Source: Flavobacteriales bacterium (lineage in GTDB: Bacteria > Bacteroidota > Bacteroidia > Flavobacteriales_D > SKUL01). Taken from it: DNA of 17,618 nt. Position 1 is the first letter of the stretch. Each line of letters starts with the position of its first letter. The translations under genes and the position numbers were made by a program. The DNA is taken from positions 1 to 17,618 of the forward strand of contig SKUL01000315.1 of NCBI GenBank assembly GCA_007129985.1, written 5' to 3'. The notes beneath the pieces are model-generated. The model searched no databases and had not been told where the DNA came from. It was given only the letters and a program-made list of their open reading frames with translations. Of the stretch, positions 8,048 through 15,860 are shown piece by piece.

Positions 8048-9428
8048 AAGGGCTTGGTGCTCGTTGCTTTCTACCGGCTAAAGGAATCTTCTTAGCAGCC
8101 TTCAATACTTTCACCTCATGATTAAGTATCAAAAGACTAGCCACATAAAATGGTATGCACGGAATCTTATACCGAGCTAAGGCGCCAAAATTGTAACTGG
8201 TAAATCCCACGGCAAAAGCAAAAAACAGGGCAAATGTTACAGACATGAGCAAAAACGGATCTTTAAACAAAAGCCTGATTACCCGGAAAAAACCTAACCC
8301 GACAAAAATGAACAACGAGAAAATGAACAATGCCGCACTTTCAATTGCACTGGCAACCATCATCACACTACTGATTTCCCAAGGATAGGGCCGGAAGAGA
8401 GTAACGTTGACCGCAGCAGGAAAAATCTTCATGATTCCTAATACACTGGAATCATACTCTCCAAGAGTATAACTGGAGCCGCGACCATGATTATCTGCCG
8501 TATTCTCACCTTCTATGTAGTGCCAATTTTGAATACTCTGGGCTGACGTCAGAAAATTTTCGAGCGAATATTTGCTTTGGTATTGACCGAGCAACTGCAC
8601 CGAGGCTACAACACCTACTAGCGCCATAGCCAGCAGAAAAGGCACAATTAACGCTCTAATAAGTTGATTTTGAATCCTGTCTTTGTAATTCATTACCATC
8701 CAAACAAGGAGTGCCGGAGCCAAAGCCATAATGACATAGGCCTTGATGGAGAATATCACGAAGCCTGAGTAAAGTACCAATAACAACCAACCCCATCCGG
8801 TAAGACTATACCTTAAAAAGCGATCGATTCCATACATCATGATTCCCAAAAAACCAATTACCATGGTGTCCTTCATGATACCTGACCCCCAGAAAAATAC
8901 CGACGGAATAAACAAGACGGCCAAAGCCATCTGACCTTTAATCAGAGGGTAGCGTTTAGCAAAAACCAAAAAGAAATGCCAAACACCTATATACGAGAGA
9001 GAAGCAAAAAACACCGTAGTGGAGAAAAAGCTGTCCATCCCTAAGATATTGAGTATCGCCGCTACCCGAACCACAGGAAACTCCTGACCTCCGATGTGAA
9101 ATCTGAACTGCCCCATCTGACTGGCCAGTCCGGAGCTGGCCGCCTCAGCGGGGTTCCAGATAAAATAGAGCGCTTCAAGTGGCTCTGAGAAAAAATGCCG
9201 CGTAATCAGCCTGGCATCGTGAAAATAGGCCAAAGAGTCACCACCATAATCATAGTAGTAGGTATATACCAATGCATAAGAAAGCCCCCCCAGAATCTTG
9301 GCAGTCAATCCTTTCAAAAAATACTTCTGATAGAGCTCATTCTTGCCGTGAAACGATTTGGTAACGAATGCAAGTGCATAGATGAGCGAAATGTAAACGA
9401 GCGTTATGACAACATCATAGAGATTCAC
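8022..9428 (-). CDS. Multi-pass inner-membrane protein, candidate polysaccharide (Wzy-type) polymerase
   Basis: A 468-residue protein with about ten or more hydrophobic segments, for example ~4-23, 43-58, 135-157, 166-180, 188-201, 213-247, 259-281, 355-388, 391-410 and 424-436. A large polar loop spans ~282-345. Noticeable motifs are GGDSLAYFHDA (62-72), PSVFFWGSGIMKDTM (175-189), FRPYPWE (345-351) and FGALARYKIPCIPF (414-427). I cannot name a family with certainty. The size, topology, position among glycosyltransferases and lack of another polymerase suggest a Wzy or EpsG-like polymerase; a GT-C type transferase is the alternative. The start is GTG at 9426-9428, since no ATG lies nearby. 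It is the only gene of the block on the minus strand, converging with a GT2 and diverging from a GT4. A G7 run falls at codons 46-48. Confidence 0.75.
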   Translation of the reverse strand: MNLYDVVITLVYISLIYALAFVTKSFHGKNELYQKYFLKGLTAKILGGLSYALVYTYYYDYGGDSLAYFHDARLITRHFFSEPLEALYFIWNPAEAASSGLASQMGQFRFHIGGQEFPVVRVAAILNILGMDSFFSTTVFFASLSYIGVWHFFLVFAKRYPLIKGQMALAVLFIPSVFFWGSGIMKDTMVIGFLGIMMYGIDRFLRYSLTGWGWLLLVLYSGFVIFSIKAYVIMALAPALLVWMVMNYKDRIQNQLIRALIVPFLLAMALVGVVASVQLLGQYQSKYSLENFLTSAQSIQNWHYIEGENTADNHGRGSSYTLGEYDSSVLGIMKIFPAAVNVTLFRPYPWEISSVMMVASAIESAALFIFSLFIFVGLGFFRVIRLLFKDPFLLMSVTFALFFAFAVGFTSYNFGALARYKIPCIPFYVASLLILNHEVKVLKAAKKIPLAGRKQRAPSPFSARSAVA

Positions 9429-9435
9429 AGCATTA

Positions 9436-9443
9436 CAAAGTTA
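9436..9443 (-). promoter_or_regulatory. Bacteroidota -7 promoter element (TAACTTTG)
   Basis: An exact TAnnTTTG match on the minus strand, inside the 51-bp divergent gap between the membrane-protein gene and the GT4 at 9480. It ends only 7 nt before the GTG start, so a transcript beginning at the usual distance would have almost no leader. No clear TTTG -33 box is visible, so the call rests on the exact -7 match, orientation and position. Confidence 0.4.
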
Positions 9444-9479
9444 TCAATTTGATTGCGGATATTCGCCACCCGTAGCATT

Positions 9480-10715
9480 ATGCGCATACTTTACCTTTCA
9501 TACGACGGTCTTACAGATGCCCTGGGGCAGTCTCAAATCCTGCCATACTTAAGGGAACTAGCAAAACTGGGGCATGAAATTGACATCATTTCCTTTGAGA
9601 AACCTGAGAGGCATAACCTCCTGGCAGATAGCGTTAAGCACGATTGTCAAAAACATGGTTTGGGTTACTATCCAATGAGCTACACCAAAAAACCACCCAT
9701 ACTTTCTACACTCCGCGATATTCAACGAATGAAAAAGAAAGCACAAACGCTCAACCGCAACAAGTCCTATCAATGGGTTCATTGCAGGAGCTATATCAGT
9801 GCCATTGTAGGCGAATGGATGCAGAGCAAATTCGGTGTGAAATTTCTTTTTGACATGCGAGGCTTCTATGCCGATGAACGAGTGGATGGAGGTATCTGGC
9901 CTCAATCAAACCCATTGTATCGCTGGGTATATCGATATTTTAAACGCAAGGAGCGAGATTTTCTCTCAAAAGCAGATCATGTGATTTCGCTTACGCACAA
10001 GGCCAAAACCATTATCGAAAGCTGGAAGGTGGTGTCCTCCCCAGATAAAATCAGCGTGATCCCCTGTTGTGTAGACACCACCCATTTTAAGCGAAATAAT
10101 TCTGGAAGGCAAGAAGTTCGCAATACACTCGGCATCGACAACAACACCCTGCTGATTGGATATGTGGGCTCTACGGGAACATGGTATCTTCTGAAAGAAA
10201 TGTTGCTGTTTTTCAAAGAAGTAGCCGTGCTACACCCAAATGCAAAATTCTATTTCATCACGCTCGACAACCCCGCTCCCATCTTGGAAAAAGCCAGACA
10301 AGTTGGACTGCGAAATGACCAATTACACATTGCTTCGGTGGAACGAAGTGACTTACCCGCACATTTATCTGCACTCGACCTCAGCATGTTTTTTATCCAG
10401 CCCGTATTTTCAAAAGCCGCCTCATCTCCTACCAAGCATGGAGAGCTTATGAGTGTGGGTGTTCCCGTGATTTGCAACGCAGGCGTGGGAGACACCGATG
10501 AGATTATACAGCGATACAGAGCTGGATATTGCATTCAAGATTTTTCTCGCTCATCAATGAAAGACGCTGCCAACAACCTGAATGAGCTGCTCAAATCTGA
10601 TGTTTCGCCCATCATTGAGGGTGCCAAAACGTATTTTTCGCTCGAAAAAGGGATTGACCAAATCCACCGTATCTACGAGTCTGCCAACGAGCCAATATCT
10701 CACACATCATCGTGA
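9480..10715 (+). CDS. Glycosyltransferase family 4 (GT-B fold), variant active-site motif
   Basis: A 411-residue GT4-type enzyme with the N-terminal signature MRILYLSYDGLTDALGQSQI (residues 1-20), typical of a GT4 subgroup in polysaccharide loci. FDMRGFYADERVDGG and the donor-domain opening LLIGYVGSTGTWY are recognisable. In place of the EX7E motif it has SSPTKHGELMSVGVPV: the second glutamate is present (E322) but the first position is not acidic, a variation common to this subgroup rather than obvious damage. ATG 9480 is chosen; a TTG at 9453 would run into the divergent promoter region. The TGA overlaps the GTG of the next gene (GTGA, four bases). It starts the second plus-strand group of the cluster. 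The sugar donor and acceptor are unknown. Confidence 0.9.
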   Translation: MRILYLSYDGLTDALGQSQILPYLRELAKLGHEIDIISFEKPERHNLLADSVKHDCQKHGLGYYPMSYTKKPPILSTLRDIQRMKKKAQTLNRNKSYQWVHCRSYISAIVGEWMQSKFGVKFLFDMRGFYADERVDGGIWPQSNPLYRWVYRYFKRKERDFLSKADHVISLTHKAKTIIESWKVVSSPDKISVIPCCVDTTHFKRNNSGRQEVRNTLGIDNNTLLIGYVGSTGTWYLLKEMLLFFKEVAVLHPNAKFYFITLDNPAPILEKARQVGLRNDQLHIASVERSDLPAHLSALDLSMFFIQPVFSKAASSPTKHGELMSVGVPVICNAGVGDTDEIIQRYRAGYCIQDFSRSSMKDAANNLNELLKSDVSPIIEGAKTYFSLEKGIDQIHRIYESANEPISHTSS

Positions 10716-11839
10716 AGGAGTCAGCAAATCAGGAAAATAAACGCACAAAGCAAATAAAGGTGTTGCTCCTTGCACCCTACCCTCCTGCTGTAGCCCCTAA
10801 CCAACGCTTCAGGTTTGAACAATACTTAGACTACCTTCAGTCAAACAATATTCACATTGACTACACTCCGTTTTGGTCTGTAAGTGCCTGGAAAATCATT
10901 TATGAACCCGGCCACATGCTTCGAAAAATGCTTGCACTGATGGGTGGAACTATAAATCGGTTCGCTCTTCTCGGCAAACTCAAGAGGTATGATTTCATTT
11001 GGGTTCACCGCGAGGTACTGCCCATCGGCCCTCCTGTGCTGGAATTCATCATGGCGCGTTGGTTGGGCAAGAAAATCATTTACGACTTTGACGATGCTAT
11101 CTGGGTTGAAAACAGCTCTAAGGCCAACCGTTGGATTGTGCGATTTTTTAAGTTTCACAGCAAAGTGCGAAAGATTTGCCGCTACAGCCATCTTGTTTCC
11201 GGGGGCAATCATTTTCTGGCCGATTATGCCCGGAAGTTTCAAAAACGCGTAGTAGTTATTCCCACTACCATTGACACCCAGCACTATCACAACCAAACCA
11301 AAGAGGTTCGTGAAATTGAGGCTCCTGTAATCGGTTGGACAGGTACACACTCTACCCTCATCCAGTTAAGGCAGGTGGAAAAAGCGCTTGCTCAACTTCA
11401 AAAGCATTGTAATGCCGTTGTGCATGTAATATGCAACGAAGACCCTCTGCTCAAAGATGTAAATTACCGCTACATCCCCTGGAAAAAAGAAACCGAAATT
11501 GAGGATCTCCTGGCCTTTGATATCGGCATCATGCCACTCAGAAACAGCGATTGGGAAAGAGGAAAATGCGGATTTAAGGCACTTCAGTATATGTCGCTGG
11601 GGATTCCCGTGGTGGCTTCCGCCGTTGGAGCAAACAAGGATATTATCACCCATGAAAAAAACGGAATGCTCCTTCCCGACAATCAACCGGAAACATGGGT
11701 ACCAGCACTGATAAGGCTCATTACAGACAATCAACTCCGAGAACATCTTGGCACGGCGGGCCGACAAAGGGTTATTGACGAATATGCAGTGGAATCCAAC
11801 AAAGAACGTTATCTTCGTCTTTTCAAAGATGAGCGCTAA
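10712..11839 (+). CDS. Glycosyltransferase family 4 (GT-B fold), EX7E-less subgroup
   Basis: A 375-residue protein with the overall GT4 layout. The N-terminal half has VLLLAPYPPAVAPNQRFRFE and the distinctive YDFDDAIW (124-131). The C-terminal half starts near PVIGWTGTHSTL and includes DIGIMPLRNSDWERGKCGFK and LQYMSLGIPVVAS. Where canonical GT4 enzymes have EX7E, this one has G284 and Q292, so both glutamates are replaced. I recognise the KCGFKxxQYM pattern as recurrent in GT4-like proteins of polysaccharide clusters, so it is probably functional with a different catalytic geometry. The start is GTG 10712, overlapping the previous TGA by four bases (GTGA), which signals translational coupling. 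The next GT4 starts 18 nt after its stop. Confidence 0.88.
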   Translation: MKESANQENKRTKQIKVLLLAPYPPAVAPNQRFRFEQYLDYLQSNNIHIDYTPFWSVSAWKIIYEPGHMLRKMLALMGGTINRFALLGKLKRYDFIWVHREVLPIGPPVLEFIMARWLGKKIIYDFDDAIWVENSSKANRWIVRFFKFHSKVRKICRYSHLVSGGNHFLADYARKFQKRVVVIPTTIDTQHYHNQTKEVREIEAPVIGWTGTHSTLIQLRQVEKALAQLQKHCNAVVHVICNEDPLLKDVNYRYIPWKKETEIEDLLAFDIGIMPLRNSDWERGKCGFKALQYMSLGIPVVASAVGANKDIITHEKNGMLLPDNQPETWVPALIRLITDNQLREHLGTAGRQRVIDEYAVESNKERYLRLFKDER

Positions 11840-11857
11840 ATCATCTGTTTTTCAGAC

Positions 11858-13033
11858 ATGAAAGTCTTATTCGTTATTCCGTCTATCACGAACTTCTTCA
11901 CTTTTCTGGAAGATTTAGTGAACCATTTGATTGCCGAGGGAAACGAAGTGCTTCTTGCCACCAGCACCCATCATATCAGCGACATAAGTTGTTATGAGCG
12001 CCCTTTGCGCTGCCAGCTCTATGATATAGATTTTCCGCGGGGCTTTGAACCTCTCAAACACCTTAAAGCAGCCGCTACTTTGAACAAAGTGGTGCAGAGC
12101 ACAAATCCAGATATGGTCAATGTGCATTTTTCTGCCGCTGTTTTCACAGCAGCCTTGGCTAAGAAGAGCAATTGGCCCGTTACGATGGGAACCTTTCACG
12201 GTTTGTCTTTTCCCATTATAACAGGGTGGCAAAAACTTGTTATCGGGATGGCAGAGCGCTGGGCCGCGAGCCGCATGGATGTTACGTACGTCCTTACAGA
12301 AGACGATCGGGAAGTTCTTGCACGCAAAATCAAAGGAAGTGACGTAAGAATCTTTCGCTCCTATGGACTGGGATGTAACCTCAGCACTTTTGATAAGCAA
12401 GCCATCCCGGAAATTGAATCTTCAGCATTGCGCGAGCAACTTGGCATTGCAAAAAGCGACTTTGTGTTCATCTTTATCGGTCGACAGGTGCATTTCAAAG
12501 GCTTCGACAAGATTGTGAAGGCCTTTATTAAACTGTATTCAGGTCAGCAAGACCTCAAGCTCATTCTGGTGGGTGCCAAAGATCATATTCACTCCAACAA
12601 CCTGAGTGCAGATCAGGAATCAGCCATGAACAGCTGCCCCGGAGTTATCTCCGTTGGTTGGCAGGAAAACGTCAACGAGTACCTCAACATTTCGGATGTA
12701 AATGTTTTTCCCAGTATTCGAGAGGGACTGCCGGTGAACCTGATGGAGTCGCTGGCCATGGGAGTTCCTGTAATTACGGTAAACACGCGTGGTTGCCGCG
12801 ATGTAGTAATACACGAAATTGACGGCATTGTGCTGGAAGAAAACAGCGTGGGAGCACTTTCCGAAGCCATGTTGCAACTTTACCAAAATCGCGAAAACCT
12901 GCAACGATATGCCCGAAATGCTCTGCGCGCAAGATTTCGCTTCGACCGGACTAACTTTATCGAAGAACAGTTCGAAATATTCACGGAACTTACCGGCAAA
13001 CAGGCGCGAATGGGCCAAGAAGCTCACACATGA
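11858..13033 (+). CDS. Glycosyltransferase family 4 (GT-B fold, retaining)
   Basis: A 391-residue GT4. The N-terminal half begins MKVLFVIPSITNFFTFLEDL and contains NVHFSAAVFTAALAKKS and GTFHGLSFPI. The donor half has FIFIGRQVHFKGFDKIVKAF, with the K involved in phosphate binding, and an intact EX7E motif, E289 and E297, in FPSIREGLPVNLMESLAMG. This resembles EpsD/PglA-like enzymes that transfer HexNAc or similar residues, but the donor cannot be assigned from sequence alone. The ATG start lies 18 nt after the upstream GT4 stop with no strong Shine-Dalgarno. The stop lies 10 nt inside the convergent rlmH gene, so this is the last gene of the plus-strand block before housekeeping genes resume. 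Confidence 0.93.
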   Translation: MKVLFVIPSITNFFTFLEDLVNHLIAEGNEVLLATSTHHISDISCYERPLRCQLYDIDFPRGFEPLKHLKAAATLNKVVQSTNPDMVNVHFSAAVFTAALAKKSNWPVTMGTFHGLSFPIITGWQKLVIGMAERWAASRMDVTYVLTEDDREVLARKIKGSDVRIFRSYGLGCNLSTFDKQAIPEIESSALREQLGIAKSDFVFIFIGRQVHFKGFDKIVKAFIKLYSGQQDLKLILVGAKDHIHSNNLSADQESAMNSCPGVISVGWQENVNEYLNISDVNVFPSIREGLPVNLMESLAMGVPVITVNTRGCRDVVIHEIDGIVLEENSVGALSEAMLQLYQNRENLQRYARNALRARFRFDRTNFIEEQFEIFTELTGKQARMGQEAHT

Positions 13034-13497
13034 TGGTAAGGCTCATTGCGCAGAATGGTCATCGCACGGTAAATCTGCTCAACAGCAATAAGTCGAACCA
13101 TCTGATGCGAAAAAGTCATCGCTGAAAGAGCAATTTTCTCATCAGCGCGGGCATAAATCTGCTCGTGAAATCCGTAAGGACCGCCAATCATGAATACCAT
13201 CTCTTTGGGCACCGCATGAAATCGCTTTTCCAGATGCTTGGCGAAGGCAATAGACCCCATGGCTTTGCCTCCTTCATCAAACAAAATCACGTAACTGCCG
13301 TCCCGACAATATTTCATCAGTTCAGCGGATTCCCGGCCCTTCACTTCTTCTTCACTCATCCCTTTCGACACCTTCACATCCGTCAACTCGAGATACTCAA
13401 ATCTGGCGTAGTGAACGAGCCGCTTCACATATTGCGAGATGCCCTCTTTCAGATAAGGTTGCGTTGTTTTTCCGATGCACACCAAACGGATAATCAT
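13024..13497 (-). CDS. rlmH: 23S rRNA (pseudouridine(1915)-N(3))-methyltransferase
   Basis: A SPOUT-class methyltransferase that uses S-adenosylmethionine to methylate pseudouridine 1915 in helix 69 of 23S rRNA within assembled 70S ribosomes; it acts as a homodimer. At 157 residues it has the standard length. Visible hallmarks are the knotted SAM-binding loop FMIGGPYGF (102-110), the SAMTFSHQMVRLIAVEQIYRA segment (from 125) and the nearly invariant C-terminal YHH (154-156). The N-terminal MIIRLVCIGKT is also family-typical. The gene is convergent with the last GT4 (10-nt overlap) and divergent from the DUF4783 gene across 112 bp. No promoter with a good consensus was seen upstream. Confidence 0.97.
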   Translation of the reverse strand: MIIRLVCIGKTTQPYLKEGISQYVKRLVHYARFEYLELTDVKVSKGMSEEEVKGRESAELMKYCRDGSYVILFDEGGKAMGSIAFAKHLEKRFHAVPKEMVFMIGGPYGFHEQIYARADEKIALSAMTFSHQMVRLIAVEQIYRAMTILRNEPYHHV

Positions 13498-13609
13498 GCA
13501 GCGAAGCTAATGAATACCCCGATAAACAAGATCATTGGACAATTTCAAGCCACCAAAAAAATCCCTATTATTGGCAGGAAATTTGCATTCATCCAACAAA
13601 AATTTAGCG

Positions 13610-14011
13610 ATGCGTTTGCTCCTCACATCTTTGTTCATCATGTTGCTCGGTGTTGGCTCCATTACTGCCCAGGAAACCACTGCCGACCACATTGCCAACC
13701 TCATTCGTTCCGGTAACACCAACGAATTGTCGAAGCATTTCATGAACAACATCGACCTTACCATCCTCAATACCGATGATGTGTACAGCCGTGCTCAGGC
13801 TGCTCAAATTACCCGGAGATTTTTTGACGAACACACACCCACCGGTTTTACTATCAACCATCAAGGGAAATCAAAACTGGACGATCACTACCGCATCGGC
13901 ACACTTACCACTGAAAACGGCAATTTCAGGGTAACGTATTTCATCAAAAACACCGATGGAAAATTTCTGATCAAACAGCTCAGAATCGAATCAAACAACC
14001 GCGACTTTTAG
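13610..14011 (+). CDS. DUF4783 family exported protein
   Basis: A 133-residue protein with a clear Sec signal peptide (hydrophobic 3-18, likely cleavage after A20 at TAQ). The mature part HIANLIRSGNTNELSKHF, then ITRRFFDEHTPTGF, then HYRIGTLTTENGNFRVTYFI matches the DUF4783 pattern, a small NTF2/SnoaL-like periplasmic domain found mainly in Bacteroidota. The molecular function is unknown. ATG 13610 is chosen; the frame is open back to a TTG at 13535, but only the ATG puts the signal peptide at the very N-terminus. A hairpin terminator starts four bases after the stop, so it may be transcribed separately from nadC. An imperfect -7 element (GAAATTTG, 13578-13585) lies 24 nt before the ATG. Confidence 0.87.
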   Translation: MRLLLTSLFIMLLGVGSITAQETTADHIANLIRSGNTNELSKHFMNNIDLTILNTDDVYSRAQAAQITRRFFDEHTPTGFTINHQGKSKLDDHYRIGTLTTENGNFRVTYFIKNTDGKFLIKQLRIESNNRDF

Positions 14012-14014
14012 CAC

Positions 14015-14040
14015 AAAAGCGCAACGCTTTTTTATTTTTG
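14015..14040 (+). terminator. Rho-independent terminator after the DUF4783 gene
   Basis: AAAAGCG (14015-14021) and CGCTTTT (14025-14031) form a perfect 7-bp stem around a CAA loop. A T-rich tail (TTATTTTTG, 14032-14040) follows. It begins four bases after the DUF4783 stop. The tail overlaps a perfect -7 promoter element for nadC, so this short region probably both ends one transcript and starts the next. Confidence 0.6.
14033..14040 (+). promoter_or_regulatory. Bacteroidota -7 promoter element (TATTTTTG) for nadC
   Basis: An exact TAnnTTTG match, located in the T tract of the DUF4783 terminator and ending 6 nt before the nadC ATG. A transcript starting at the usual distance would be leaderless or nearly so. 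T-rich DNA makes such a match easier by chance, and no TTTG -33 box is evident, so confidence is moderate to low. Confidence 0.35.
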
Positions 14041-14046
14041 CAGGGT

Positions 14047-14907
14047 ATGCCTGTACCCGAAATCAACACAGCCATTGAGGAGCTCATTGAACGCGCACTT
14101 CGCGAAGATATTGGCGATGGCGACCACAGCTCCCTAAGTTGCATTCCCGAAAATGCCACGAGCAAAGCCCAACTCATCGTTAAAGATTACGGAGTATTGG
14201 CCGGTGTTGACGTTGCGTTGCAAATCTTCAAAAAAGTTGATTCCTCATTGCAAACAGATGTTCTGCTTCAAGACGGTGCATCCATTGAACCCGGGCAAAT
14301 TGTACTGTACGTGGAGGGAAGCGCACAATCTATTCTTTCCGCCGAACGCCTGGTACTGAACTGTATGCAGCGCATGAGCGGAATTGCTACCTACACCGCT
14401 TTCCTTTGCGCGCTTATTAAAGGAACAGGAGCCAAACTGCTCGATACCCGCAAAACAAGTCCCGGACTTCGGGTTCTTGAGAAAATGGCCGTTAGAATTG
14501 GAGGGGGCGAAAACCACCGCATGGGACTGTACGATATGATTATGCTGAAAGACAATCACATTGACTTTGCCGGTAGTGTAGAAAACGCAATTGAACGCGC
14601 CAATCAGTACCTTCAAAACACCGGTCGTAGTTTGCCCATTGAAGTTGAAGTGAGATCGTTGAACGAATTGAGTGCCGTGTTGGCTGTGGGCAATGTACAG
14701 CGCATTATGCTCGACAATTTCAGCTTCGACGATTTGCGCGAAGCAGTACGCAGAATCAACGGTCGCTTCGAAACAGAAGCCAGTGGGGGAATCACGGAAG
14801 AAACCATCCGACAGTATGCGGAGTGCGGTGTGAACTACATCTCGGTAGGGGCTCTCACTCACAGTGTTAAAAGTCTCGACTTAAGCCTCAAAGCCATAAC
14901 CTCATGA
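14047..14907 (+). CDS. nadC: Nicotinate-nucleotide pyrophosphorylase (carboxylating), quinolinate phosphoribosyltransferase
   Basis: Catalyses quinolinate + PRPP to nicotinate mononucleotide + CO2 + PPi, the step joining de novo quinolinate synthesis to NAD formation in the cytosol. At 286 residues it has the normal length. Key substrate-binding motifs are intact: EDIGDGDHSS (20-29), DTRKTSPG (133-140), GGGENHRMGL (152-161) and KDNHI (168-172). The phosphate-binding barrel end follows, with ASGGIT and YISVGALTHS. ATG 14047 is preferred; a TTG at 14038 would add three residues and lies in the terminator tail. The stop overlaps the start of the yihY-type gene by four bases (ATGA), so the two are translationally coupled. 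nadA and nadB are not in this window. Confidence 0.96.
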   Translation: MPVPEINTAIEELIERALREDIGDGDHSSLSCIPENATSKAQLIVKDYGVLAGVDVALQIFKKVDSSLQTDVLLQDGASIEPGQIVLYVEGSAQSILSAERLVLNCMQRMSGIATYTAFLCALIKGTGAKLLDTRKTSPGLRVLEKMAVRIGGGENHRMGLYDMIMLKDNHIDFAGSVENAIERANQYLQNTGRSLPIEVEVRSLNELSAVLAVGNVQRIMLDNFSFDDLREAVRRINGRFETEASGGITEETIRQYAECGVNYISVGALTHSVKSLDLSLKAITS

Positions 14908-15860
14908 TGTTTGACTGGATTTACACCTTTAAACGTCGCGTTCTCACATCATGGCCGGTGAGTACCACCATACGCTTATCTCAAAAATTGATACTACCGG
15001 GGTTCGACGGGCAAAGCGTATTCAATGTAGCCCGATTTTTTTATGAGGCCATTCTTCGCGGTTCGGTGCTGGATCGTGCCGCGGCTATTTCGTTCAAGTT
15101 CATACTGTCTGTTTTCCCGGCCATCATCGTCATCCTCACCCTTATCCCCTACATTCCGGTATCAAATTTCCAGGATGCACTGATGCACTTTTTTGAGAGA
15201 ATGATGCCCGGTGAAGCCTTCGAGGTGATTGAGTCAACATTGGACAACCTCGTGAATAAAAAGCACAACACGCTCTTATCCATCGGTTTTATTCTGGCGC
15301 TCTTCTTCGCATCCAATACCATTCAAGCCATTCTGGACGGATTGAACGCATCCTTTCACCTCACCGACAAACGAAGCACACTCGGACAACGCCTGGTTTC
15401 GTTAGGACTCATTATTTTCCTTCCTATCCTGATGGCTTTGGGATTATTGATTTTCACATTCAGCGGGTTTTTGTTGGAATGGCTGCATATTCAGGACATA
15501 CTGGGCAGCGAGCGAACGATTTTTTTACTTCAGCTGTTAAAATGGATACTCAGCGCCTTTTTAATCATGACATCCATCTCGATACTTTACAACACCGCTG
15601 CCGGCAAACGCGAAAAGGTGAAGCTTTTTTCTGCCGGAGCATCGCTCAGCACCATCGGTGTGCTGGTTGTATCGGCGCTGTTTGCTACGTTCGTGAACAA
15701 CTTCGGCACCTACAACAAGCTATACGGTTCGCTTGGCGCGATATTGGTAACACTTCTTTGGGTGTACATCAACTTTATCACCATTCTTGTGGGGTTTGAG
15801 TTGAACACGAGCATCGCCAAGGCCAAAAAATATGGCCGTGAATTATTCAGCGACAAATGA
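14904..15860 (+). CDS. YihY/BrkB family inner-membrane protein
   Basis: A 318-residue polytopic membrane protein of the YihY/virulence-factor BrkB family (formerly mislabelled ribonuclease BN). About six membrane segments are visible, roughly at 64-88, 121-142, 158-184, 200-225, 235-260 and 272-300. Family signatures include DRAAAISFKFILSVFPAIIV near residue 57, FASNTIQAILDGLNASF, and the C-terminal YGSLGAILVTLLWVYINFIT with the GFELN motif. The function is not established; roles in transport or envelope integrity have been suggested. The ATG overlaps the nadC stop (ATGA), and its own stop overlaps the DUF2147 start in the same way, so all three genes are one operon. A second ATG at 14907 is an equally possible start. 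Confidence 0.93.
   Translation: MMFDWIYTFKRRVLTSWPVSTTIRLSQKLILPGFDGQSVFNVARFFYEAILRGSVLDRAAAISFKFILSVFPAIIVILTLIPYIPVSNFQDALMHFFERMMPGEAFEVIESTLDNLVNKKHNTLLSIGFILALFFASNTIQAILDGLNASFHLTDKRSTLGQRLVSLGLIIFLPILMALGLLIFTFSGFLLEWLHIQDILGSERTIFLLQLLKWILSAFLIMTSISILYNTAAGKREKVKLFSAGASLSTIGVLVVSALFATFVNNFGTYNKLYGSLGAILVTLLWVYINFITILVGFELNTSIAKAKKYGRELFSDK

Noticed and set aside
13165..13716. 183-codon plus-strand open frame
   Set aside because: It is antisense to most of rlmH and out of frame over the DUF4783 signal peptide; histidine- and phenylalanine-rich shadow composition.
14245..14862. 205-codon minus-strand open frame
   Set aside because: Although long, it is antisense to nadC, whose catalytic motifs are all intact; composition is that of a shadow frame.
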